A DNA stretch of 64,000 nucleotides. Source: Babylonia areolata (taxonomy: Eukaryota > Mollusca > Gastropoda > Neogastropoda > Buccinidae). Of this stretch, positions 37,201 through 48,768 are shown piece by piece. A program made the translations under genes and the position numbers. The stretch spans positions 20,570,928 through 20,634,927 of the forward strand of contig NC_134882.1 in NCBI RefSeq assembly GCF_041734735.1. The letters run 5' to 3'. The notes beneath the pieces were generated by a model. The model saw only the letters and a list, made by a program, of their open reading frames with translations. It had not been told where the DNA came from and ran no database searches. Every line of letters begins with the position of its first letter. Positions within the stretch are counted from its first letter, which is position 1.

Positions 37201-39549
37201 CAGTGCTCTTGACAACGGCCTTCTGACCTTGGGACCTCCACGATCACAAGGTACAAGTTCTGTTCTGTTGAAGGATTGAAGTTTGGTAGAAAAATACATG
37301 AAACCACATTGGATCATGTATGATCATGAGGTAGCAAACCTGTTTCTAATTTAAGTATAAGGAATGAAGTTCATTAGAAAAATACATCACAGTGCTTGGG
37401 AGGTCAATGAGGGCTTGAGCTGGAATGGAAGAAGTGGAGAGAGAGAGAGAGAGAGAGAGAGATTGAAATGCTTGGAAGGAAGGCTGGAGCTAAGATTGAG
37501 AGAAGGGAGGGTGTGGAAAGCACTTGTTTTGTTCCTTTTTGTTGCTCATTTAATCCATAAATGGGTTGTTTATCAGCTTAGTTTGTAGGTAAGCACACAG
37601 CTTACTCAGCTTATAAAAAGTGATTTTATAACTACTGACTGTCTGACTGTCAGCCAAATTTTGAAATTGACAAAAATTGTATGCCATGAAAAATTTACAA
37701 GGAGAATGGTTTTACTACCAGTTTAGATTGTTAAGAGTAATGGATTGTGGGGTTTGCACTCTTGTGGACTTGAATTGGTTAGTCAAGGTGGAGCTCTTCT
37801 GAGTCTAGGTTTGTCCAGACCTGAAAGTGCCTGAACCCCCATCATGTGTACACACATGCAAAAGACCTAAACAAAATTGTTAAAAATTCTATTTATCCAT
37901 TTGACTATTGATTATGGTCTGTGTTTAACTGTTATTCTGTTAAAATCTAGATGATGACAGGTGAAACAGCTGAGTGGTGAAGCCGATTGACTTTCAGTCT
38001 GATGGTCCTGGATTCAGTCCTAATATCAGTGTCTGGAAGGTTAAGGAAGGAGATTTTCCTGTTCTGCCAGGTCAGCTTGTGTGCAGACCTGCTGGTGTCT
38101 TAACCACATACAACAGAACAAATGCACATGTTAAAAATCCCATAATACTTGTCACTGTCTGGTAGGATATGGAAACACAAACATACCCAGCATGCACCCC
38201 CCCTCCCCTGTAAACGGAGTATGGCTGCCTCTGTGGCAGGGTAAAAACAGTCTTACACATAAAAGCCCACATATGTATATCTACACTTATATATAAAGTG
38301 AACATGGGAGTTGCAGCTTATAATGCAGAAAGAAAGAAAAACAGATGCATAGTCTGGTGGCTTTGTTCATGAATGAAGGAGAGGCGCCAGATCCCACGGA
38401 AGTGTTCACTGTGCTGAAGCTGAGTGAGACCAAGGTTGCGTTCAAGTCTGGCTATGGGAAATACCTCAGCGTAGACATGGAGCGCAGAGTGGTTGGGCGT
38501 TCTGAAGCTATCGGCAACAGAGAGCAGTTTGAACCTGTTTTTCAGGATGTGAGTGTTATCTTCTGTATGTGTGTATTTGTGTATGTGTGTTTGTGTGTCT
38601 GCATGTGCGTGTGTGTGTGTATCATAACAATAATGATTGTATTGATTAATCTAATAGTTGTTCACTAAATATAGTGCATATGTGAATGTGGGACCTTTTT
38701 AAGTACAATCAAAGCAATTACACTGAGAGTGACAATAATGATAAAAATAGAAAAAAAACCATTGAAGCCTAAAGTCCATCATATATATGCACACACCTAT
38801 GCACAGGCATGCATGAAAATCATGGAGGAATCACACACATCCTCTCAACCACAACAACATACAAAACAAAAAAATGAACAAAACAAAAATGGAGCAAAAA
38901 AATTTGCAAAGAAATTTATTGCCCAAAGGGAAGTCACTGAGGGTCTGTTTCTTGGTGGAGACCCTGTTCATTCTGCTCATATTTTGATACATTTTGCAGA
39001 ACAAGTTGGCTATTTAGTATGAAATAATCAGTAAATCACTATTTGTCGGTCTTTTTTCTCTCTTTTTAAAAATTTATTGAGAATCATCTGTTGTGCTTTT
39101 GGGAAATACTTTTGAATTGTTTGTTTTTGTAGAAGAACCAGATGATATAAAGAAAATTATAATGTGAAGCTATATGTTATTATTGATCTCTGAAATGCTA
39201 AACTTTACAGCAAACAACCATAGTTGCAGTGAAAGACTAAAATTGCTTTAAGTTATACAGTAATTTGTTACTGTAATCTGCGGTGCTGAAGAAGTGGAAG
39301 AGGGAGAGAAAGAACAATACTGTGCGCGTGTTCATATGCCTTAAACAATAGGGATGTGTGTGCACGCACGTGTGTGTGTCTACATCTTGTGCGGAATGGG
39401 TGTGGGTTTGTAGGATGGAGTTGGAACGGGATGATCTGTGCGTGCGGGTATATGTGTGTTTTTAGTATGCACACGTCATTGCTTTTTTTTTTTAAATTGT
39501 AAACACTCAGGGCTTTTGTATCATTAGATTGGGTGTACCAAATGTCCTT

Positions 39550-39589
<40 letters not shown>

Positions 39590-41920
39590 AGTAATTAACA
39601 AGAAAGTGGTAAATGAGATCTGGCTTATTGTTTGATGGTTTTGGTATTGAATGCTGTTTTTGATTAACAACATTTGTTGGCATAATGAATAAAGCATGTG
39701 TAGCCTGTCATAATACTTCTGTTGGCAGGGTCAAATGGCACTGAATGGGTGTAACAACTGCTTTGTGTCAGCTGATGATGATGGGGACATTGTGTGTATG
39801 TCTACAACAGCTGGAGATGAACAGATGATTAAGGTGACTTGTGTTCTGGGTCAGGAGATCGAGTCTCCATGTATGTATGTGTGTGAGGCGAGCTTGTGTC
39901 AAGGCATGCGCATGTGTGTGTATTTGTGTGCGTGTGTGTGTGTGTGTTGGTGTAGGCTTGGGTGCATGTGCACATGAGCAAGCTAATATGTTTCCTTGTG
40001 AATGTGTGTGAGTGAGAGACACATGTCTACATAAAAGTGTGCGTTGGAGGGTATATGTAAGACTTTGTGTCTGCTGGCTGTCTGTATCTTTTCTCTCCAT
40101 TCCTCCCCTCTCCTTCTCTGTTAATAGATAAAAGGAAGCATTACATTATTTTCAGTTACTTTGGTTTATATTCCAGCTTCGATGCAACTTGGACATAGAA
40201 GAAGATCCACTGGAAAAGGTGCCGAAAGAGGAGCGAGGTTCTATCAAGGATGCAGAAGTTAACTATGTGTAAGTACATCTGAAACAACTGAAGGCAAATG
40301 AGGTATGAGGAGGGCTTTATCAAGGATGCAGAAATAAACTATGTGTGAGCATTTATATCCAAAACAACTCTGAAAACAAGTTAGGTATGAGAGAGGTTTA
40401 ATCAAGGATGCAGAAATAAACAATGTCTAAGTACATCCAAAACAAGTGAAGACAAGTGAAGTATGAGCAAGGCTTTATCAAGGATGCAGACATAAACTAT
40501 GTGTGTTAGCATATCCAGAACAGCTCTAGAGACAATTGAGATGACTGTTTACAAAGCACAGAGAAATAAAAATTATGCATGCTTTGGAAAAAGTCCATGC
40601 AATGATTTTTTAAATATATTTTCATGTTTTTTTCTGTTTTTGTTCATTTATTTATTTGCTTCAGCTGCACAGTTTATGTTCATTTTCTTGTTCCAGCTTT
40701 ATCATTTATTTTTTGCAAAATAGTGAGAGAGTTTAAAAACTCTGTTACAAAAAGTGAAGTTATTAACAATCTTCAATGTTTGCTACAGAGGTGTTGTTTT
40801 TTGTTTGTTTGTTCGTTGTTGTTTTTTTAAGAAATGTTTTTGATAAGAAAGAGTATATCATAACAACACATTTTAAGTGCCATTTTCTGAAATAAGGGAT
40901 CCAGATTAATTATAAATTCAATGTGAAAATGACTGCAGTTCTTGTTTCTCAAAAAAGTGGTTAGTGAGAGAAAAAGAACTTTATTGGGATTTCAGGAATG
41001 ACGTTTTTTCTGTTTTTGTACTTAAAAAAAAGAAGAAGAAAAAAGAAAGTAATCACAGCTCTGATGTACCTGTTTCAAAGAAGACAGCCTTCATTGCACA
41101 GGGTCAGGCGGGAGGGGGCGGCGGGTGGAGGGGGACGGGGGGGGGGGGGGGGGGTTGGGGCGGGCGGAGGAGTGTGTGTGTGGGAGGGGGGGGGGGTGAG
41201 CAGGGGCGGAGAGAAAGTAACCACTTTTAAATGACACTTTCTCTGTCACTGCTACAGAAAGAAGTTCCAGAGTTTCCAAGATCGCAGACTGAGGGTCAAC
41301 GAGAATGACAGGGGGGAACTGAAAGAGGCTAAGAAAGACGGCTATCTTCATGAGAAACTGCTGGACAGGTAAACTGAACCCAGTGCACTATGTGAATGCT
41401 GCATTGTCATGACAGTAACCAGACCAGACACTATGAAATTATATTGTGAAAAGAACTTGGTGAAGAAAAAGAAAAAGACTGACAAAAACAAAATGTTTAA
41501 CAAAAATTGACTTTTTTTTGTGATCATAGATTGCAGTGAAGTAAAGTGACAGTTCCACAATGGCACCTTGTCAGGATCAGTCCAGTAATAGTTTCTTCTA
41601 AGAGTACAGTAAGTTGGATTGGCATCCGTACATGAATGTACACACGCACACAAAAACACACATTCACATACACACACAAAGAGATACACAAACACATAGA
41701 GACTATTACATTGGTTATATATATTTTTTAACCCATGATGCAATCTTTTCTTTACAAGTTTATGTCAGTTATTATTCTGCTCTTAATTAAAATTTTGGTA
41801 ATAGTGATAAGTTATTTGATCAACTGAGTGACTGATGGACAGATAATTTCTTTCTTTCTTTCTCTCTGTGCTCTTGTTTTCAGACGTGAGAAGATGAAAG
41901 CCGACAGATACTGCAAGTAA
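34219..41920 (+). CDS. FRG1: FRG1 (FSHD region gene 1), 8 exons, 269 aa
   Basis: Exons 34219-34283, 35962-36065, 37125-37250, 38379-38548, 39729-39833, 40177-40268, 41258-41368 and 41884-41920 join in phase to 810 nt including the stop, close to the human length of 258 aa. The N-terminus ([14 protein letters not shown]) leads into a Lys-rich nuclear-localisation stretch. The fascin-like beta-trefoil follows, with [44 protein letters not shown] and [19 protein letters not shown]. The end has [14 protein letters not shown] and [15 protein letters not shown], as in vertebrate FRG1. The family is a conserved RNA- and actin-associated nuclear protein of nucleoli and spliceosomes. AATAAA at 42485 is a possible poly(A) signal. 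The gene is head-to-head with the macro-PARP about 1.3 kb away. Confidence 0.97.
34355..34590. repeat. Interspersed repeat shared with 575-640
   Basis: gaccagcagaacagcaaaga and gtgtccaactgag recur as gaccaacagaacagcagagg and gtgtccgactatg at about 586. It is in FRG1 intron 1; family unknown. Confidence 0.55.
35435..35850 (+). mobile_element. SINE-B copy in FRG1 intron 1
   Basis: tRNA-like head with ggttactcaggttatagct, then ggtggagatttttccagtct, gtcagcattcagttggcaat and catgagtgttgcacttgcag, ending in an AAGAAG tail. Confidence 0.75.
35962..36065 (+). CDS. FRG1: FRG1 exon 2 (nuclear localisation stretch)
   Basis: It reads [16 protein letters not shown], then an acidic/Ser segment. Acceptor gatttcag, donor ATG|GTATCA. 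Confidence 0.93.
36185..36515 (+). mobile_element. SINE-B copy in FRG1 intron 2
   Basis: Head gatgatgggcacaattactg, body gggtggagatttttctggtc and ctataatccatgtcagcatt, then ctacatggtggcata. Confidence 0.78.
37125..37250 (+). CDS. FRG1: FRG1 exon 3
   Basis: It reads [20 protein letters not shown] and [12 protein letters not shown], the first beta-trefoil repeat. Acceptor gacag, donor CAAG|GTACAA. Confidence 0.96.
37735..37900 (+). mobile_element. Degraded SINE-B fragment in FRG1 intron 3
   Basis: Retains cctgaaagtgcctgaacccc and part of the body; head and tail are poorly preserved. Confidence 0.5.
37965..38330 (+). mobile_element. SINE-B copy in FRG1 intron 3
   Basis: Head acagctgagtggtgaagccg, body to gtatggctgcctctgtggca, tail gaaagaaagaaaaac about 50 bp before the exon 4 acceptor. 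Confidence 0.78.
38379..38548 (+). CDS. FRG1: FRG1 exon 4
   Basis: It contains [20 protein letters not shown] and [20 protein letters not shown]. Donor GAT|GTGAGT. The acceptor gaatgaag has little pyrimidine tract and lies about 50 bp after the end of a SINE. Confidence 0.94.
39729..39833 (+). CDS. FRG1: FRG1 exon 5
   Basis: [20 protein letters not shown] to [10 protein letters not shown], 35 codons, phase 0; aligns with the human segment around GKMALLASNSCF. Confidence 0.95.
40177..40268 (+). CDS. FRG1: FRG1 exon 6
   Basis: [20 protein letters not shown], then [10 protein letters not shown]. Donor GT|GTAAGT. Its last 35 or so bases and the donor recur three times in the following intron. 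Confidence 0.94.
40225..40520. repeat. Four tandem copies of the FRG1 exon 6 end and donor
   Basis: atcaaggatgcagaagttaa is followed in the intron by three copies (atcaaggatgcagaaataaa and variants), each with about 85 bp of unit. Confidence 0.92.
41100..41215 (+). repeat. G-rich tract in FRG1 intron 6
   Basis: An 18-G run at 41137-41154 plus several GGG runs, about 45 bp before exon 7. Confidence 0.85.
41258..41368 (+). CDS. FRG1: FRG1 exon 7
   Basis: [20 protein letters not shown] to [11 protein letters not shown]; acceptor gctacag, donor AG|GTAAAC. A G-rich tract lies just upstream in intron 6. Confidence 0.96.
41884..41920 (+). CDS. FRG1: FRG1 exon 8 (stop)
   Basis: [11 protein letters not shown] followed by TAA; acceptor gttttcag. 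The DRYCK ending is characteristic of FRG1. Confidence 0.96.
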
Positions 41921-42773
41921 CTTCCATGGCATCCACACTGCTGTTTTCATTTCAACTTTTTTTTTCTTCTTTTTTTTTTAATAGAAATATTCTTCTCAAT
42001 TTTAGTTCACTGCATTTGTGAAGAGATTAAACATTCATTTTATAAGGCAGCTAATTATGACTGTCCTTGCTTGTTTACTTCCCTTGCTGTTTCCTCTTTG
42101 CACACACACACACACACACATGCTGCCTGCTTTCTGCTTGTCCTGTGATCTGTCAGTAATCTCCCCATCATATTTGAAACAATTTCTCCTCCTGCGCAGA
42201 TAAAAAGTCTGACTGTTCTGATAGAACAGTCAGTTTTTTATATTCTTTGATGTCAAATGGACATTCTGCAAACCACTTACTCAGTCATTCAGTGTCTTGA
42301 TTTTATTTGACAAATGTTTAAAACATTATTATCAATTTTCTTTTATCTGAAACCATGTATATTCCAAATGCAGGTCTGTCTGATTAAGAATATGCATGCA
42401 TGGACAAAGCAAATTTGAAACAGGTTGTAAGCATTGCTGAAAAACAACAAGAAGAAGAAACAAACAAAAAACAACTGAAAAAACAATAAAACATGCCAAA
42501 CAAGTGAAATAACAAACAAAAGTGAAAAAACAAAAACTGAAATTGTGAGGCATCACGTTTATATATTAACTGAATCCAGGAGTGGGTAAAAAGTGTCAGA
42601 TATGAATTTATAAAGCCTGCTTTTTGCCACTGAATATTGGAGCTATAGCCCACAGACATAGAAAAGGAAGAAAAACTGACCTGTCAGCAACGGTAAGAAA
42701 CATTAGGCCTTGTAAACACAATGGCAAAAGGACTTAACTAGACTCATGTGTTCAGTGTGTTATGAATTTATTT

Positions 42774-43190
42774 TCTATTTGTATTTGTATTTCTTTTTAT
42801 CACAGCAGATTTCTCTGTGTGAAATTCGGGCTGCTCTCCCCAGGGAGAGTGTGTCACTACACTACAGTGCCACACTTTTTTTTTTCTTTTTTTTTTTTTG
42901 TATTTTTTCCTGCGTGCAGTTTTTTTTTGTTTTTCCTATCGAAGTGGATTTTTCTACATAATTTTGCCAGGAACAACCCTTTTGTTGCCATGGGTTTTTT
43001 TACATGTGCTAAGTGCATGCTGCACACGGGACCTCGGTTTATCATCTCATCCGAATGACTAGCGTCCAGACCACCACTCAAGGTCTAGTGGAGGGGGAGA
43101 AAATATCGACGGCTGAGCTGTGATTCGAACCAGCATGCTCAGATTCTCTGGCTTCCTAGGCGGACGCGTTACCTCTAGGCCATCACTCTT
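42774..43190 (-). mobile_element. SINE-A copy downstream of FRG1
   Basis: Tail tatttgtatttgtatttc at left, tRNA-like head at right; near full length with T expansions. Confidence 0.85.
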
Positions 43191-43199
43191 TTTATGCCT

Positions 43200-45170
43200 C
43201 TAAAACAAAAACAAAAAAACCACCACAAAACTAACCCCACCCCCACCCCCCCACACCCCACACCCCAAAAAAAAGAAAAGAAAGAAACAACAAAACAACA
43301 ACGAAACAGAAAACAAAACAAACAAACAAAACAATTGCTGTCATTGGTTCAATTAAATTTTGTTCAGTTAACCAGAATTGAATGACAGTAAAGTCAATGG
43401 CTTAATCGATTATTAAGTGAATGAAAAAAAAAAAAAAAACCCAAAAACAACAACAACAAAACAGCACAGAAACAAAATAAAAGAAACATGCTGCTGTAAA
43501 AATCAGTGTTCAGGAAGTAGAAACAGTGTATAGGATGTTTTCTGTTGTTTCCAACTGAGTGTACCATATATATATATCATTTATTTGATATATGACTTGG
43601 TGACATGAACATGTGACCAATGGAACTGGAGAAATGCAGAGGCCACAAAAAAAAAAAAAAAAAAAAAAATGCTCGTCATTGTTGCTGGTGCTCCGTCAAA
43701 ATCAGAAGGTCTATGTGTGTGCATGCATGTACATACACACCACACACACACTTCCTAACTGATATTATGCCAAGGTTATGAGGCAGACTCTGTTCAAGAA
43801 GTCGTACAACAGAGATGATTTAGATGAAATATTTTGCTGTCAGCTGTGTGAATAATTATCTCACACACCTTCAGTAATTTGTAAGAATGAATTGTGGTTA
43901 GATACCCTGATTTTGATTAATTTGTGAGATTAATGAATCATGGATATTCCCATGTCCCTGCTGGTCATGTTTGAAAAACAAAACAAAAACAAAACATAAA
44001 TGAACAAAATTAATAATAACAAGAAAACAACAAAAAATCAGACTCCTTGTAAGCAGTGAGTTTACTTTAAAATCACACATGCATGAAATCTCTCTCTGCT
44101 ACAGATGCAGAAGACATTTATGTTTTTTAAAAGGTGAAACCACTTCCTATCCACCGTTTCTGTTCCTGTTAAGTAGTTGAAATAATCTGATTTCAAAGTT
44201 AAGATTTGGTCTTGCTGCTCTTGCTTGGGTTGCCATGAAAATATACTTGAGGCTGCAGCAAATTTGCCTCTTTTTTTTCCAAGAATTATATTTGTTGCCA
44301 GTATTCTATGAATTGTTCTTAACTGAAACCATTTCAGTTTACTTTCTTTTATACTTCATATTGCAAATTTGCCTTTTGCTGCTTTAATTAGGCTTCACTG
44401 ATCAGAAATCACCACTCATTCAGTGCACTGTTTCATACTGATTTGAACTGAAATCTGACTGTAATACAGACCAAACCGCAGAATCGTGCTTTTAAAAAGG
44501 TGTAGACTGCAATGGTGTCCTTACCAAAATGGAGAAATCTTTAAAAAAAATAAATAAATAAATAAATAAAGGAAAAAAAAATTTTAAAGGAAAAAAAGAA
44601 ACAGTTTCAGATAACAACATACATGTATGCAAACATGTATATCTTTATATAATATTTAATTTGAGTCATGTGTAGCACAAAACATTCAATGCAACAAATG
44701 TAATATCAGTGTGTGACTAGGAAAACACAAGTAAAACAGAGACGAAAAAATACACTTGCTTTGTCGGTAACACATACATTTGACACTTCAATCACACTGT
44801 TGAAAATAAGAGAAACTACAGATAAGAATAAGAAAGTTCAATGATTGGTCTTAGCACATTTCTTGTTAGAAATCAACTTACATTCCAAGTTTCTATCTGT
44901 TTAATCACAACTGTTTTGTACTCTATACACACACTTGTGACTTCATGTATTAGCAAAATAATCATCCCATACATGAAACAATCTGGCTTAAAAATGCATT
45001 AAAAATGCATCTCATCAATAATGTATTAGCTCAGAATCTGTGAGTATTTTGACTTGTAACATATCATGAGCTGTGTGTTTGAAAAAACAAAACAAAAAAA
45101 AAAAACACTCACACTCACTCGCTCTACACTTTAGGGCTTGACAGGAAAATGAAAGAAAAAAGAAGAAAAA
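43200..45170. other. FRG1 to uncharacterised-gene tail-to-tail spacer
   Basis: A-rich with several homopolymers (23-A run near 43650). No gene or element recognised. Confidence 0.55.
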
Positions 45171-45179
45171 AAAGAAGAA

Positions 45180-45680
45180 ATTGTTGTGCTTGTTTTGCAA
45201 ACCTCAAAATGCAAAAAAAAAAAAAAAAAAAAACCTAAAAAAAACTCATTTGTTAACAAACACACATACACACAAATGCACACACATATTTCAACCATCT
45301 TCATATCCTGTAAGAGTACAGGTGGGTGTTGGTTCGGAATATAAAAAAAGAAAAAAAAGAGAAAAGAAAGAAAGTGTTGCTTTGTAACTCTCAGAAAGCC
45401 AAAAATTCCTTTTGTTTGTTCACAAACACACATACACAGGAATGCACACATATATTTCAACCATCTTTACCCTGTCAGAGTATAGATGGGAGATGGTCAG
45501 AATTTTTTTTTTTTTTTTTTTTTTTAAAGTGTTATGCTTGCATTGTAACCCCCAGAAAGCCAAAAATTCATTTTGTTTGTTCACAAACACGCATACACAT
45601 GAATGGACACATATATTTCAGCAATCTTTATACCATGTAAGAGTACACATGGGAGTTAGTCAGGAATATTTTTTTAAAAA
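45180..45680. repeat. Three tandem copies of a 150-195 bp unit
   Basis: Each has a cacaaacacacatacaca-like part, a catatttcaaccatcttt-like part and gtaagagtacaggtggg variants, with A- or T-rich spacers. Confidence 0.85.
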
Positions 45681-45689
45681 ACATCATTA

Positions 45690-46585
45690 AGCAAACTTCT
45701 CGTTCTCGAACCGCACTTTGAGATGGGACACATACTCGCCAAGTGAGAGTATGAGCTGAAAAACAAAGCAAACAAAACCACCATCACAAGCAAACTTCTC
45801 GTTCTAGAGATGCGACACATAGTCACCAAGTAAGTGTATGGAGCTAAAAAACAAAAACAAACATCATCACTAAGCAACCTTCTCATTCTAGAACCATACT
45901 CTGAGATGGGACACATAGTCGCCAAGTGAGTGTATGGAGCTACCCCCCACATCCCCCCTCCCTAAGCAACCTCATTCTTGAACCGCACTTTGAGATAGGA
46001 CACAGTCACCAAGTGAGTGTATGGAGCTAAAAAACAAACATCATCACTAAGCAACCTTCTCATTCTAAACCGTACTCTGAGATGGGACACATAGTCGCCA
46101 AGTGAGTGTAGGGAGCTAAAAAAGCCAAACATCATCACCAAACAACCTTCTCGTTCTTGAACCGCACTTTGAGATAGGACACATAGTCACCAAGTGAGTG
46201 TATGGAGCTACCCCCCACTTCTCCCCTCCCTAAGCAAGCTTCTCGTTCTAGAACCGTACTTTCAGATAGGACACATAGTCGCCAAGTGAGTGTATGGAGC
46301 TACCCCCCGCCTCTCCCCTCCCTAAGCAAGCTTCTCATTCTAGAACCGCACTTTGAGATAGGACACATAGTCACCAAGTGAGTGTATGGAGCTAAAAAAG
46401 CCAAACATCATCACCAAGCAGCCTTCTCGTTCTTGAACCGCACTTTGAGATAGGACACATAGTCACCAAGTGAGTGTATGGAGCTACCCCCCACCTCTCC
46501 CCTCCCTAAGCAAGCTTCTCGTTCTAGAACCGCACTTTGAGATAGGACACATAGTCGCCAGGTGAGTGTGTGGAGCTGATGTCCG
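45690..46585. repeat. 91-bp tandem array, about 10 copies, containing the last codons of the uncharacterised gene
   Basis: Copies start near 45697, 45793, 45880, 45969, 46054, 46145, 46238, 46329, 46423 and 46515. Each contains ggacacatagtcgccaagtg and a gaaccgcactttgaga variant. Confidence 0.95.
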
Positions 46586-46690
46586 ATATTGCGGACCTCC
46601 CATGGAAAGGGTTGGGGCTGCTGGGAGGCCTGTAGCCCTTGTCTCTTCGCGCCTCCAGAGACTGCGTCACTTCGTCAAACATGCTGGATT
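46524..46690 (-). CDS. uncharacterised gene last coding exon
   Basis: It reads SSMFDEVTQSLEARRDKGY, then SPGDYVSYLKVRF and TAG. Acceptor gtgtgcag at 46690, or ccag seven bases further in for the phase exon 6 leaves. Diverged copies of the C-terminal codons follow in a downstream tandem array. Confidence 0.75.
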
Positions 46691-48535
46691 CTGCACACAC
46701 CACACAGGAAAATGTGTGTGTGAGTGTGAGCATGTAGACCCCTTTTTTTTCTCTCCTTCTCTATTGAAAATAATTATTAATATATAACCTTGTTCCAAGA
46801 TGTTCCTCCAAATACGGTTTTTCTGTTACTGAAGGAAGTGAATATTTTTGATTGATTTAAATGTATAAGAACTTAACAGGACATTGTACATTTGGTCAGT
46901 TTAACATTATTATAATTTACCTTTTCATGTATTCTGGTATACTTTATACTGGCTTTTGTTTTATTATGTAATAGGTGTGTATTCACCACTGAAACGGCCC
47001 CTTTGTGGGTTGGCTGGGCTAGCAGAAAAATTATTTATTAAACAACAATTTCATTGTTCATTTGCTCCTTTGTTTACAAACAAAACAACACCCCCTTTTT
47101 TGGTGGGAATCTGCAAAAAATCATAAATGATTAAGTCATCAAATTTCAATGAAATAGTTGCAAAACTGACTGAGTTATGAAAATTTAAATGAGAGTGTAT
47201 GAGTTATGGTAAATGTTAAACTTGATATACAATGAACATAACCCTTCTGTCAGTGTAAACAAGACTTTTCCTAAGATATCAAGAAGGTGAATGGCAGGGG
47301 AAAGGGAGAGCATACTAAATCAATCCTCCTTTCACTTTGAGTTACCACAGCTGGGTTCCATATAAAGATTCTCAGGTGGATGGAACCAGCTGCTGTGCCA
47401 GATAGAGTAAAGTTGTTTGTTTTTTTTTGTTGTTTTTTTTGTTTTTTGTTTTGTTTTTTTTACCTCTGGAGACATGTGGTCAGATTTTCAGTGCTTTATA
47501 TTTGTCCATCCATGGTATCTCAAGTTTTCAGTTTCAAGGAGTTGTCAAAGTAAAGATAACTGGTAAATAACAGAATTTAGCATTGGGCAAGGGTAAACTT
47601 GAGCAACACATAATATATTATGACTGATTGAATGAATGTACATGCCGTCATCTTTATTGTAGTGCACTGACTATCTATGATGTAATGTGTGGTTTCTTTC
47701 ATGCAAATGCTCTGTTCTAAATGTTTTGGGGTTTTTTTGTCAATTTTATGCCTTCTCACAATAAGTGATAACTGTTATAATTGTGAAGACTTTTACATAT
47801 AATTTTTGTTTACTGATATTCGTAATGGCCACTGTTACCATTGCAACTGTTGTTAGTTCTACCTTGAGCACCCTAACTGATTATTACTAATATCAGTAAC
47901 TAGATTTATTATAAGTACCGCTTCTACTGTTGCTGATTCTTACTACAGCTACTTTAGAAGCTACTGTTGCAACTGCAAACATGAACACTATTAAAGATTT
48001 ACTTTTGTTTGTTCATAACTATAATTACTTATCATTATACCTCTGGCTCCTGCATATCGCAGCCACCTCGTCAAAGAGGGATATGCAGTCTTGGATCGAG
48101 CGCTCTGGTTCATGGTCTGCACAGAAAAATGAAAACTATACTCCTACATTCATTATAAAATAGCGTCAAATGTCAGAACATAGACTGAGTACTAACACAG
48201 GCTGACAAAGCAGCTGCGTGAGTGTACATGATTGCATGCAGACACTCAGTGTATCTGTCTGTCTATTTTTCTCTCACAAATATAATTACATACATTGGCA
48301 TGCACATCTGTGCATGCAGATATAACATGCATAAAAAATACAAAAGCACACCAGCATACTCATACATTCTATAACTATCATGATACTGTTGACATGGACC
48401 TGGCATACAGACAGACAGAACAGTTGTTCAAGAAACTGAAAAAATAACAAACTTAATGGAGTAGAAAGAGAGACATAAATCTTGATTATATTTAGTAGCA
48501 TTATTATAGATGCATTTTTTAATATTATATATATG

Positions 48536-48586
<51 letters not shown>

Positions 48587-48684
48587 ATGTATATATATAT
48601 GTATGTATATACAGAGATAGATGTACACACACACACACACACACACACAGGAAGTAATAAATTATACCCAATTTCTCTCTCTCT

Positions 48685-48768
<84 letters not shown>

